A DNA stretch of 17,043 nucleotides from Bacteroidetes bacterium UBA7688 (GTDB lineage: Bacteria > Bacteroidota > Bacteroidia > Chitinophagales > Chitinophagaceae): positions 1 through 17,043 of the forward strand of contig DLGS01000226.1 of NCBI GenBank assembly GCA_002482815.1, read 5' to 3'. The notes below the pieces were generated by a model. It was not told the DNA's origin. It ran no database searches and worked only from the letters and a program-made list of their open reading frames with translations. Each line of letters opens with the position of its first letter. The stretch's first letter is position 1. Made by a program: the position numbers and the translations under genes. Positions 1-7,632 of this stretch are shown here, one piece after another.

Positions 1-994
1 TACAAGAGACTTTATCTCCATTAGCCGGGATATAAGTATATGAATCCCCTGTGCTGCCTGCAGAAATTCCATTCACAAACCATTTGTAGGTTGGCGTGCT
101 CCCTCCACCCAATGTTTTGGAAGTAAAAGTAACCGAAGCCCCTAAACAAACATTGTTGGCTGATTCTGTAACTAATATTTCAGGTTTGGTAAGAATCGCC
201 CCGGCACAGCTTCCCAGGTCATCATTTAAATTTTTCCCAACTGAAGTATTACTCAATAAAGTCAAAGTATCAAAACCCAGTTGATAACTGGCAACACCAT
301 CACTAAGCCTGTCATCAGTGAAGAGTTTATCTCCGAAAATAGCAAATCCGGCTCCTGCAGAAACAGTTAATCCAAGCGGATTGTAGTAGACCCATGATTT
401 AACTAAAATACCCGAAGAATTATATTGTCTGAAAAATGGCGAGGTTCCTGACTGATTAAAAACATACCAGTTCCCTTCGCAATCTGCCAGCAAATCATAA
501 GGTGCAGCACCCGCTGCGCTGCTAAACCCTGAAACCGTTGTCAAAAGTGTTCCACTACTGGTCCCGTCATACTTATATACCTGTCCGGTAGCGCCGACAA
601 GACTGTAGATATAACCACCACCTGCCGCAATATTCACTGCGGGTGCCGAACCTGTCGAATGGCCTGTATTTACCCATGCTGAGGTAGATGGATTATAATA
701 AATATAATTGTGAGACGCTGAGTCAACGCTATAGAAAGTAAGCGTAGTAACACTACTGCCCAAAACCGGCGAAACGGTCAATCCGTAGGAACCATCGGGT
801 ATTTTAATGGTATTACCAACAGGGTTAGTAGACGAAACCGGCAGACCAGGGTTATAATTATAGATTGAATCCTGAGCCGTCAGGCTGTATGTTTTGCCAT
901 AAATTATATTACATACGGGCAGTTGAGCCTTCGAAGAAAAAGCAATCAACAAACAGCCAACCAATAATAATTTTGTTAAGCAGTATTTCGACAT
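1..994 (-). CDS. Secreted adhesin-like protein with Ig/PKD-like module (C-terminus cut off by window edge)
   Basis: Reading the minus strand from the ATG at 994 gives an open frame of 331 codons that leaves the window without a stop, so only the N-terminal part is visible. Residues 1-23 form a signal peptide (Lys-rich start, hydrophobic LLLVGCLLIAF, cleavage likely at SSKA/Q). Residues about 24-265 are rich in Gly, Ser, Thr and Tyr with repeated short strands such as GGGYIYSLVGATGQVYKYDG, which suggests a beta-propeller-like or beta-sandwich domain. From about residue 270 an Ig/PKD-like module starts, with the pattern C-x-G-x-S-V-T-F-T, then PTYKWFVNG, then a Tyr-Pro-x-Gly-Asp ending. Such modules are usual in large Bacteroidota cell-surface proteins exported by the type IX system, often with a sorting domain at the C-terminus; that end is not visible here. 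It lies 35 nt behind the small secreted gene at 1030-1389 and probably shares its transcript. Exact function unknown. Confidence 0.8.
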   Translation of the reverse strand, partial: MSKYCLTKLLLVGCLLIAFSSKAQLPVCNIIYGKTYSLTAQDSIYNYNPGLPVSSTNPVGNTIKIPDGSYGLTVSPVLGSSVTTLTFYSVDSASHNYIYYNPSTSAWVNTGHSTGSAPAVNIAAGGGYIYSLVGATGQVYKYDGTSSGTLLTTVSGFSSAAGAAPYDLLADCEGNWYVFNQSGTSPFFRQYNSSGILVKSWVYYNPLGLTVSAGAGFAIFGDKLFTDDRLSDGVASYQLGFDTLTLLSNTSVGKNLNDDLGSCAGAILTKPEILVTESANNVCLGASVTFTSKTLGGGSTPTYKWFVNGISAGSTGDSYTYIPANGDKVSC

Positions 995-1029
995 GAATAA
1001 TAATTTTTAGTTGAATGAGTAAATGACGA

Positions 1030-1389
1030 TTAACGGATGCCCATTTTTTGCAATTCTCCTGCTGTGAGAGAAGGCACACTCACCGGACTTCTTAACAACG
1101 TCACAATTCTTCTACCAACTTTAAGTGCGTCGGCTTCTGATGCAAAACCCAGCCCATTATCTTTCCCTGGCATTTCAGACTGATGAAAATAAACTTTCCC
1201 GTTGGCCAGGATATCATAACCCCATGTCTCGGATTTGGCTTTGAAAGCTTGTACTGAATAGATGATTTCCTTATCCGAAGCCAATTGCTGCATTTTGTTT
1301 ACTTCATTCGTATTAGTTGCAACAACGAGGCTTTGGGCCTGCACATTAATGGAAATTGCAAAAAGAAAATATAGGAGCGTTTTTTTCAT
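1030..1389 (-). CDS. Small secreted DUF4907-like protein
   Basis: A 119-residue protein with a clear signal peptide: MKK start, hydrophobic stretch, and a cleavage site at VQA/Q after residue 18. The mature part carries the pattern I associate with DUF4907 proteins of Bacteroidota: a Trp-Gly-Tyr-Asp-Ile segment (WGYDILANGKVYFHQSEMPG) followed by an F-A-S-E-x-D-A-L-K-x-G segment near residue 90. This family has no established function; it is small, exported and probably periplasmic or surface-linked. The family assignment is from memory of the motif, not from a search. A -7 type promoter box lies 29 nt upstream, and the adhesin-like gene follows 35 nt downstream on the same strand, so the two are likely expressed together. 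The start is the only ATG that gives a complete signal peptide. Confidence 0.78.
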   Translation of the reverse strand: MKKTLLYFLFAISINVQAQSLVVATNTNEVNKMQQLASDKEIIYSVQAFKAKSETWGYDILANGKVYFHQSEMPGKDNGLGFASEADALKVGRRIVTLLRSPVSVPSLTAGELQKMGIR

Positions 1390-1417
1390 TTTAAAAGAAT
1401 GTTAAATAATTAAAAAA

Positions 1418-1425
1418 CAAATCTA
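1418..1425 (-). promoter_or_regulatory. Bacteroidota -7 promoter box for the DUF4907-like gene
   Basis: On the minus strand this reads TAGATTTG, an exact match to the TAnnTTTG -7 element used by the Bacteroidota primary sigma factor. It would place the transcription start about 20 nt before the ATG at 1389. I do not see a good TTTG -33 element at the usual distance, because the upstream sequence is A/T tract, so the call rests on the -7 box and its position. Confidence 0.5.
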
Positions 1426-1544
1426 AAAAAGTAAAAATACTAAAAATACCTTTAATTGTTAAAAAAAATAAAAAGCTTTTTTTTAATTTTTTATGGAAAC
1501 TGCGTGCTGTTTCATCTTAATATTTCAATAAGGCCAATGACTGA

Positions 1545-1562
1545 ATACGACTATTGTCGTAT
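1545..1562. repeat. Perfect 7-bp inverted repeat at the start of the MutS-like gene
   Basis: ATACGAC (1545-1551), spacer TATT, then GTCGTAT (1556-1562). The arms are exact reverse complements and end 6 nt before the most likely ATG at 1569. As DNA it has the form of an operator. As RNA it would be a short hairpin next to the initiation codon. Neither role is shown by the sequence alone. Confidence 0.5.
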
Positions 1563-1568
1563 GATTGC

Positions 1569-2918
1569 ATGGCAGAGTCATCAATAAATATGCATAACAG
1601 CAAACGGACATTAAAAGACCTTTCTTTTTCAGGTACTGAAACTGGCGGAAATATTATTAATCTTATCGACCGTTGCAATACGTTCGTTGGCCGGGCTGTA
1701 CTGCAAAGGCAATTGATTAAAGCGCCTCAAAGCTTCGAAGCGTTACAGGAACAGCAGGATGCTATTCGGTTCTGGACTAAAAATGCAGGGAAATGGCCAC
1801 ATCTCATCACCAATGGTACGATTGTGATGCTGGAAAAATTTTATGAATCAGCCGACTCTTATTCAGGCAATCCAGGAGGGTTCAGCTTTTTAAATGGTAA
1901 GGTTTTTCAAAAATTATTCAACCGGAACGAATACCATTTTACCCAGTTTTCCATTTCTCATTTGTCTGATTTTCTAAAAGGTTGCGGCGAATTTGTAAAG
2001 CTGGCAGATACAGAACCGGCTTTACCATCTCTGTTGAAAAACACTTTCGACACAATGAAAGAAAAGATGGAACACAGGCTGACTAAGGATTTGATCAATA
2101 TCAACACGAATACCCCATTTAAGGAAGTGGCACAACTCAGCTTTCATGCCCGCAGAGAAATGAAGGCGAATATCCAGCATCTTATCGAACATTATGCCCG
2201 GCTGGATGCCTTATACAGTCTGGCCAAAGCAAGCGTAGAACATCATTGGAATTTCCCGGAAATATTACCAGAAAAGGAAGTCTGCCTTGAAGCAAAAGGT
2301 TTGTATCATCCTTTGCTGGACCAAGCCGTGCAATACGATTTACATTTCAGTGCGGGTAAAAATTTCATGATATTAACCGGTGCAAATATGTCCGGCAAAA
2401 CAACCCTGATGCGGGCTTTGGGTGTATCAGCAATATTGGCACACCTTGGGATGGGTGTACCTGCAAATGAAATGCGCATCAGTTTCCTCGAAGGAGTGAT
2501 TACCAATATGCACGTGGAGGATGATTTATTAAAAGGCGAAAGTTTCTTCCTGGCCGAAGTGCTGAATATGAAACAAACTGCCGAGTCTGTTGCCCAAAGC
2601 GGCTCTCAGCTTGTACTGATGGACGAATTATTTAAAGGAACCAACGTGCACGATGCGTATGAATGTACCAAAGCTATTGTAGAAGGTTTACTGAAACATC
2701 CACAACACATTCTGATTCTTTCCACCCACCTGCACGAAGTAGCCCGTTTTTTTGAACATCAGCAAGGCTTGAGCTTTTATTGTTTTCATACAACGTTGGG
2801 TGCTGAAGGAAATTTTGAATTTAATTACGTGCTCAGTCCTGGCATTTCTGACGAACGCATAGGATACAAAATATTGGTTAGAGAAGGGATAGTCGCAATA
2901 TTGAATGGTAAAGGGTAA
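1569..2918 (+). CDS. Stand-alone MutS-family ATPase (not canonical MutS)
   Basis: A 449-residue protein made of a MutS helical core/lever region followed by the MutS ABC-type ATPase. Visible motifs: Walker A GANMSGKTT at about residues 271-279, Walker B LVLMDELFKGTN at about 348-359, and the switch His in STHLHE at about 385-390. Canonical MutS is about 850 residues and begins with a mismatch-recognition domain (Phe-x-Glu), which is absent here. There is also no C-terminal Smr nuclease, so it is not MutS2. Similar short MutS-like proteins are common in Bacteroidota and their role is not well established; DNA binding driven by ATP is the reasonable inference. The frame stays open upstream to a TTG at 1554, but that codon lies inside an inverted repeat, so I prefer the ATG at 1569; the ATG at 1590 is also possible. 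It appears to be a single-gene transcript. Confidence 0.85.
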   Translation: MAESSINMHNSKRTLKDLSFSGTETGGNIINLIDRCNTFVGRAVLQRQLIKAPQSFEALQEQQDAIRFWTKNAGKWPHLITNGTIVMLEKFYESADSYSGNPGGFSFLNGKVFQKLFNRNEYHFTQFSISHLSDFLKGCGEFVKLADTEPALPSLLKNTFDTMKEKMEHRLTKDLININTNTPFKEVAQLSFHARREMKANIQHLIEHYARLDALYSLAKASVEHHWNFPEILPEKEVCLEAKGLYHPLLDQAVQYDLHFSAGKNFMILTGANMSGKTTLMRALGVSAILAHLGMGVPANEMRISFLEGVITNMHVEDDLLKGESFFLAEVLNMKQTAESVAQSGSQLVLMDELFKGTNVHDAYECTKAIVEGLLKHPQHILILSTHLHEVARFFEHQQGLSFYCFHTTLGAEGNFEFNYVLSPGISDERIGYKILVREGIVAILNGKG

Positions 2919-2931
2919 AAGAATATTGAAA

Positions 2932-2947
2932 AGCCTTTACTAAGGCT
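2932..2947 (+). terminator. Possible weak terminator after the MutS-like gene
   Basis: AGCCTT, loop TACT, AAGGCT: a perfect 6-bp stem starting 14 nt after the stop codon. There is no clear run of T after it, so it may only be an mRNA 3'-end structure. Confidence 0.3.
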
Positions 2948-2992
2948 ATCTTAAAGTGCTTACACCTTCGAAATAGTCCCTGAATGCTGGCT

Positions 2993-3000
2993 TATATTTG
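2993..3000 (+). promoter_or_regulatory. Bacteroidota -7 promoter box for the lipoprotein at 3046
   Basis: TATATTTG matches TAnnTTTG exactly and lies 45 nt before the ATG. The candidate -33 element (TTCG near 2967-2970) is only a partial match to TTTG. Confidence 0.5.
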
Positions 3001-3045
3001 GATAGAAGTATTAGAAATATCATTTCATACTAAAACAATCCGTTT

Positions 3046-3768
3046 ATGAAAAAGCAAATTCACTTCATTTCCGCCCCGCTATTATTTGTGATACTCATAT
3101 CGTCCTGCAGCCCTAAATATTATGTACCCACCACGCAAAATGTTCCGATCATAAAAGCAAAAGGGCAAACCAACCTGACTGCCGCCGGCAATTCCAACCA
3201 GGCCGAATTTCAGGCGGCTTATGGTATCAGTAATTCGGTAGCCCTTCAGGCAAACGGTGGTTTTTTGTTTCCGCAGGATGAGAACAACGGGAATGGCGGC
3301 TCCGGAAATTTCATCGAATTGGGCGCAGGTTATTACAAAAATCTAAGTCCCGATTTCCTGTTCGATATTTACGGATTAGCAGGCATTGGCCGCATGGAAA
3401 ATCATTTTCCAACTACGGTAACAGAGTATCCCGGAACGACAGGTAAAATTTCTGCCAGTCTTTTCCGCTTTGGCATACAGCCTTCGATCAGTTATCACAG
3501 TAAGTATTTTTCTGTATCGGGCTCTGCACGCCTGATGAGTCTCAGCTACGCTAACATTGATGGAAGCTTTATGTTTCAATCAGAAGATCAGGTTGCCTAT
3601 CTGAACAGCAATACATCCCACCTTTTACTGGAACCGGCACTGACCATTCGGGGTGGTTTGGAAAAAGTAAAACTGCAGATTCAGCTGCTGGGTAGCGCTA
3701 ACCTTAGCAACAGCAGCTTTAAACAGGAAAAATCTTTGCTGACTGCGGGTTTGAATTTTAATTTTTAA
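3046..3768 (+). CDS. Outer-membrane lipoprotein with beta-barrel-like body, function unknown
   Basis: A 240-residue protein. Residues 1-21 form a lipoprotein signal ending in the lipobox LISSC, with Cys21 as the lipid-bearing residue. The body is built of alternating polar/hydrophobic stretches with many Gly and aromatic residues (for example FIELGAGYYKNLSPDFLFDIYG), and it ends in AGLNFNF with a C-terminal Phe. Both are typical of outer-membrane beta-barrels recognised by the Bam machinery. A lipoprotein signal combined with a barrel-like body is common among unstudied Bacteroidota envelope proteins. It stands alone between two putative promoters, with 154 nt before the TonB-dependent receptor, so there is no strong reason to link it with iron uptake. 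I do not recognise a named family. Confidence 0.82.
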   Translation: MKKQIHFISAPLLFVILISSCSPKYYVPTTQNVPIIKAKGQTNLTAAGNSNQAEFQAAYGISNSVALQANGGFLFPQDENNGNGGSGNFIELGAGYYKNLSPDFLFDIYGLAGIGRMENHFPTTVTEYPGTTGKISASLFRFGIQPSISYHSKYFSVSGSARLMSLSYANIDGSFMFQSEDQVAYLNSNTSHLLLEPALTIRGGLEKVKLQIQLLGSANLSNSSFKQEKSLLTAGLNFNF

Positions 3769-3835
3769 AAGCCACAACTTCGGGCTGGAAGATAGTTTAG
3801 AAAGATATTTTAGATGCCATATTATAAACACATAA

Positions 3836-3853
3836 ATTTTCAAAAGTGAAAAT
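3836..3853. repeat. 7-bp inverted repeat upstream of the siderophore receptor
   Basis: ATTTTCA (3836-3842), spacer AAAG, TGAAAAT (3847-3853), exact reverse complements, about 40 nt upstream of the -7 box at 3894. It could be a regulator site for the iron genes, but it is AT-rich and short and does not match a classical Fur box. Confidence 0.25.
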
Positions 3854-3893
3854 GAGTTTCCCGATTATGAAAACCTAACTGATTTACCCGACC

Positions 3894-3901
3894 TAGTTTT
3901 G
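3894..3901 (+). promoter_or_regulatory. Bacteroidota -7 promoter box for the receptor/PepSY operon
   Basis: TAGTTTTG fits TAnnTTTG. It lies 21 nt before the receptor ATG, which implies a very short leader of roughly 15 nt. No convincing TTTG -33 element is seen, which would fit a promoter that needs an activator or is otherwise regulated. Confidence 0.45.
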
Positions 3902-3922
3902 CGGCGCTAAATCAGAAAAAAA

Positions 3923-6088
3923 ATGAGAAAAGCTTTATGCTTGAGTTTCGCTGTACTGGCTGCAAATGCGGCCACAGCACAAAACGGGAATACTACAAAC
4001 GATCCTTCCAAAGCCCTTAAAGAAGTAGTGGTGAGCGGGCAAAACGGCACTTATTCCGAGAAAGAAGTTTCCTCCTCTTTACGGCTTACAACACCTATTC
4101 TTGAAACACCACAAAATATTCAGGTTGTCACAAAGGCTATGCTGAAAGACCAGCAGGTCATCAGTATGAGCGACGGATTGATACGCAATGTGAGCGGGCT
4201 TGTCCGCATGGAGCACTGGGGCGACATGTATACAAACATTACAGCCCGGGGCTCTCAGATTCAGGCCATGCGTAACGGTTTCAATGTGGTGAACTCTTAT
4301 TGGGGTCCATTGACCGAAGACATGAGTTTTGTAGATAACATCGAATTTGTGAAAGGCCCTGCAGGCTTTATGTTGTCCAGCGGAGACCCCAGCGGATTAT
4401 ACAATGTGGTTACTAAAAAGCCTACCGGTGTTACCAAGGGTGAAGCCACCATTACTATGGGTAGTTTCGACCTTTACCGTGCAGCGCTGGACCTTGATGG
4501 GAAGCTAAGCAAAGATGGCAAATTACTATATCGTCTTAACCTTGCAGCACAAAACAAAAAATCGCACCGTGCCAATGAATTCAACAACCGTTATTCTATT
4601 GCACCGGTTGTGTCTTACCAGCTGGATGCCAAAACGAAGCTGACATTTGAGTACACTTATCAGCGTGCAAATATGAGCAATGTAGGTTCATTCTACATTT
4701 TTGACCCTGCCGGATTTGCAACAAAACCAGTTGAATTTACAATGCTGCCAGCTGGTCTGCCCGGTGTTAATATTAACGACCACAGCGCTTTTGTAAACCT
4801 GCAACACAACATCAACGACAAATGGAAAGTAACTGCTCAAGCTGCCCGATTTATCTACAACCAGGTAGGTTCTTCTTCGTGGCCAAGTGTAGTGAACCCT
4901 GACGGAACTATTATCCGCAATGTAGGTATCTGGGACTCAAGAAGCCGTATGAGCATGGGTCAGTTATTCCTGAATGGAGAAGCACGCACAGGAAAAGTGA
5001 ATCATAAAATACTGGCAGGTCTTGACATGTCAAACAAAGACTACATCGCAGACTGGAGCCAGTCGCACGATCTGGACGACACAAGCAATTACTTTGACCT
5101 CAACGATCCAAACGAAGATGTGAACACTGTATCCAACGGCTACCCCGTATTCGACCGCTCCAAACCACTGGAACAAAGAGCACAGATGGGTTACGGATAT
5201 CAGAACATGACCAGCACCAGTCTCTATGTTCAGGACGAACTTGGTTTTTTCAAAAACAAACTTCGCCTGACTCTCGCAGGCCGCTACACCGATTTAAAAC
5301 AAGCGTATGCAGGTCCTGCTGACAAAGCGCAGCGCTTCACGCCACGTGTAGGCCTTAGCTATTCCATCAACAAAGAAACGGCAGTGTATGCTTTATACGA
5401 TCAGGCTTTCGTGCCACAAAGTGGTGTTTTGACCAGTGGTGAAAAAGTTCAGCCCATCACCGGCAACAACATGGAGTTTGGCATCAAAAAACAATGGATG
5501 AATGGCAAATGGAGCACGGGTCTTACCGGTTACCGCATCATCAAAAATAATGAGCTGACTGCAGATCCTACCCAGGCACCGGCTTCAGGATTAAGTATCG
5601 TAATGGGTGAAAAAATGATTCAGGGTATCGAATTTGATTTGCGTGGCACCATCACCCGCGGCCTGAATGTCGTGGTAAACTATGCCTATACCAACTCTAC
5701 TATCTCGAAAGTAACACCTGGTGTTACCGTCGTAAAAGAAGGCGATTTAGTGCCGGGCTTTGCAAAACATACGGCAAATGCCTGGCTGACTTACCGTGTA
5801 CAATCAGGGGTGTTGAAAGGATTTGGAATATCCGGTGGTGCTACTTTCCTGGGTGATCGTGCTACTTACTGGGACCCGTCACCAACAGGCGACCCATTCC
5901 TGAAAAACTATTTCAAAGTGGATGCCGGCCTTAGCTGGGAAAACGAGAAATTCAGCGTAACAGCAAATGTGTTTAATGTGCTCAACACCTACCTCTACAG
6001 CGGTTCTTACTATGCATGGCTGAAAGCTTACAACTGGCAGACAGACCCTCCCCGCAATCTTCGATTAACCGTTGGATACAAATTTTAA
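3923..6088 (+). CDS. TonB-dependent siderophore receptor
   Basis: A 721-residue outer-membrane active-transport channel, probably for a ferric siderophore. Residues 1-19 are a signal peptide cleaved at ATA/Q. The segment KEVVVSGQ near residue 33 is the likely TonB box. The plug follows, with ETPQNIQVVTKAMLKDQQ, the ITARGSQIQ segment, and VKGPAGFMLSSGDPSGLYNV near residues 143-163, which matches the GPxxxxxGxxxPGGxxNxVTK pattern of the ferric-siderophore subgroup. The remaining 550 or so residues are the 22-strand barrel, ending in LRLTVGYKF with the C-terminal Phe. It lacks the N-terminal carboxypeptidase-like domain of SusC-type receptors and the STN signalling domain, so it is a plain transporter. 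The next gene starts on its stop codon (TAATG), so the two are translationally coupled. The actual ligand cannot be read from the sequence. Confidence 0.93.
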   Translation: MRKALCLSFAVLAANAATAQNGNTTNDPSKALKEVVVSGQNGTYSEKEVSSSLRLTTPILETPQNIQVVTKAMLKDQQVISMSDGLIRNVSGLVRMEHWGDMYTNITARGSQIQAMRNGFNVVNSYWGPLTEDMSFVDNIEFVKGPAGFMLSSGDPSGLYNVVTKKPTGVTKGEATITMGSFDLYRAALDLDGKLSKDGKLLYRLNLAAQNKKSHRANEFNNRYSIAPVVSYQLDAKTKLTFEYTYQRANMSNVGSFYIFDPAGFATKPVEFTMLPAGLPGVNINDHSAFVNLQHNINDKWKVTAQAARFIYNQVGSSSWPSVVNPDGTIIRNVGIWDSRSRMSMGQLFLNGEARTGKVNHKILAGLDMSNKDYIADWSQSHDLDDTSNYFDLNDPNEDVNTVSNGYPVFDRSKPLEQRAQMGYGYQNMTSTSLYVQDELGFFKNKLRLTLAGRYTDLKQAYAGPADKAQRFTPRVGLSYSINKETAVYALYDQAFVPQSGVLTSGEKVQPITGNNMEFGIKKQWMNGKWSTGLTGYRIIKNNELTADPTQAPASGLSIVMGEKMIQGIEFDLRGTITRGLNVVVNYAYTNSTISKVTPGVTVVKEGDLVPGFAKHTANAWLTYRVQSGVLKGFGISGGATFLGDRATYWDPSPTGDPFLKNYFKVDAGLSWENEKFSVTANVFNVLNTYLYSGSYYAWLKAYNWQTDPPRNLRLTVGYKF

Positions 6089-7221
6089 TGACAGTAAAAA
6101 AAGCAATCGGAATAATACACCTCTGGCTCGGGCTCTCGTCCGGGCTGGTTGTTTTATTCCTGGGACTCACGGGTTGCATACTCGCATTTCAGCGCGAGAT
6201 TGAAACCATCAGTTTACCATCGCAGTATGTAGAACCAGAAGAAGGTAATTTTATCACGCCTTCCCGTATTTATAAAATTGCAGCTGCGCAATTGCCCGGC
6301 AAAGTCATTCACAGTGTGACTTATGGCAAAAAGGATAAATCCGCAGTCGTAACTTTTTACCACGACAATCCGGAGTATTATTACCTTGCCTACATCAATC
6401 CTTACAATGGTAAAGTTTTGCAGGTAAAAAATATGGCAGACGATTTTTTCCGCATCGTGATTGATGGTCATTTTTACCTTTGGCTACCGCATGATATCGG
6501 ACGTCCCATTGTGGCTTCTGCTACATTGATATTTGTCGTGATGATGATTACGGGAATTATATTGTGGTGGCCGAAAAACAAAGCTGCGCGCAAACAACGC
6601 TTCTCCATCAAATGGAATGCCAAATGGCGCAGGGTAAATTATGACCTGCACAATGTGCTGGGTTTTTATATGAGCTGGGTCGCTATTTTTATAGCCATTA
6701 CCGGCCTGGTATGGGGATTTCAATGGGTGTCAAAATCGGTCTATTGGGTGGCCTCCGGCGGTCAGCAGGCTGTTGACTTTTACGAACCTGTTTCTAAATC
6801 GCCGAAAATGGCATACGCCATTGCAATCGAAGACAGGCTCTATGAAAAAATGAAAGTCTTGTACCCTGCTGTGGAAACGATTGAGGTACATTTCCCGGAA
6901 AATGATACGGCTGCAGTGAGTGGTGCTGCCAATCCGGATGCAGGTACTTACTGGAAAACAGATTACCGTTATTTTGACCAGAACACTCTGGAAGAAATTC
7001 CGGTTACCCATATGTTCGGAAGGTTCAGGGATATGAAAACTGCTGACAAAATTGCCCGTATGAATTACGACATACACGTTGGAGCAATATTAGGTTTGCC
7101 CGGAAAAATTTTGGCATTCTTCGCCAGCCTGCTTGCTGCCAGCCTGCCGGTTACGGGATTTTTACTTTGGTGGGGTAGAAAGAAGAAAAGCAAACACAAG
7201 ACTTCAGCTTCTTCCATTTAA
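6088..7221 (+). CDS. PepSY-domain inner-membrane protein (PiuB/FoxB-like), likely siderophore-iron reductase
   Basis: A 377-residue protein with four membrane helices: about residues 8-33, 138-160, 190-212 and 340-365, with a PepSY-containing periplasmic part between the first two. The start is the ATG that overlaps the receptor stop; an earlier in-frame ATG at 6016 would give a polar extension lying inside the receptor gene and is unlikely. Conserved histidines sit at the helix ends: His11 in the first helix, His128 in DGHFYLWLP, His188 in YDLHNVLG and His330 in YDIHVGAILG. The positively charged tail after GFLLWWG fits a cytoplasmic C-terminus. Relatives such as FoxB and PiuB act next to siderophore receptors, and FoxB binds haem through such histidines and reduces the imported ferric complex. 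Haem binding and iron reduction are therefore inferences from the family and the operon position. Confidence 0.9.
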   Translation: MTVKKAIGIIHLWLGLSSGLVVLFLGLTGCILAFQREIETISLPSQYVEPEEGNFITPSRIYKIAAAQLPGKVIHSVTYGKKDKSAVVTFYHDNPEYYYLAYINPYNGKVLQVKNMADDFFRIVIDGHFYLWLPHDIGRPIVASATLIFVVMMITGIILWWPKNKAARKQRFSIKWNAKWRRVNYDLHNVLGFYMSWVAIFIAITGLVWGFQWVSKSVYWVASGGQQAVDFYEPVSKSPKMAYAIAIEDRLYEKMKVLYPAVETIEVHFPENDTAAVSGAANPDAGTYWKTDYRYFDQNTLEEIPVTHMFGRFRDMKTADKIARMNYDIHVGAILGLPGKILAFFASLLAASLPVTGFLLWWGRKKKSKHKTSASSI

Positions 7222-7240
7222 GCCCTTATCGCTTCTTATG

Positions 7241-7283
7241 AAAAAAGTGAATGCAGAGCAATTTGTGCTGCATTCACTTTTTT
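7241..7283 (+). terminator. Intrinsic terminator of the receptor/PepSY operon
   Basis: AAAAAAGTGAATGCAG (7241-7256) and CTGCATTCACTTTTTT (7268-7283) are perfect 16-nt complements around an 11-nt loop, 19 nt after the PepSY stop. The A tract on one side and the T tract on the other mean it could work in both directions. Confidence 0.78.
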
Positions 7284-7570
7284 GTTTCGACTATTCAATC
7301 GGGATTTTAATTACTTCAAATGCAATTGCTGTTCTATTACTATGCGACTTTACATCTTCTTGTAAATTTTGAAAAAAAAAATAATTGATATTTCCAATGT
7401 TCAATAACTACAACAACACACGTTCATTGTCCCGAAGAGTTTTACAGGAAATAAAATCAGGACTAATAAGTAACTCAATAATCTCATGGATTGCCACATA
7501 AAGCAGTAATTTAAAAACAGTCAAACTTACAGACTAAGTTTAGACAGAATCCGATGTAATCTTCCCATTA

Positions 7571-7608
7571 TAAAAAAAACCAGTAAGACATCTATGCCCT
7601 ACTGGTTT
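7571..7608 (-). terminator. Intrinsic terminator of smc
   Basis: On the minus strand AAACCAGTA (7608-7600) pairs with TACTGGTTT (7585-7577), followed by a run that makes eight T in all (7579-7572). It begins 24 nt after the smc stop codon. Confidence 0.8.
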
Positions 7609-7632
7609 GATAATTAATTAAACTATCTCCCT

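Larger units (their letters stand above)
7222..7632. other. Gene-free stretch between the convergent PepSY and smc genes
   Basis: Both neighbouring genes point into this 411-nt stretch. It holds one terminator for each, near its two ends. In between (7284-7570) I find no credible coding region: the open frames are short, AT-rich and without a start context. A further hairpin sits at 7520-7545: AAACTTA and TAAGTTT are perfect arms around a 5-nt loop, extended by GTC/GAC across a one-base bulge. Confidence 0.6.

Noticed and set aside
96..284. Plus-strand open frame of 62 codons near the left edge
   Set aside because: It is antisense to the adhesin-like gene, which has a signal peptide and continuous coding character across the same region.
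1554..1568. TTG start for the MutS-like gene
   Set aside because: It lies inside the inverted repeat, and a better ATG follows at 1569.
3769..3922. Fur box in front of the siderophore receptor
   Set aside because: No stretch comes near the GATAATGATnATCATTATC pattern; only the short repeat at 3836-3853 remains.
6016..6087. Longer N-terminus for the PepSY protein starting inside the receptor gene
   Set aside because: The extension is polar and unrelated to the family, while the ATG at 6088 starts directly before the first helix with the classic stop/start overlap.
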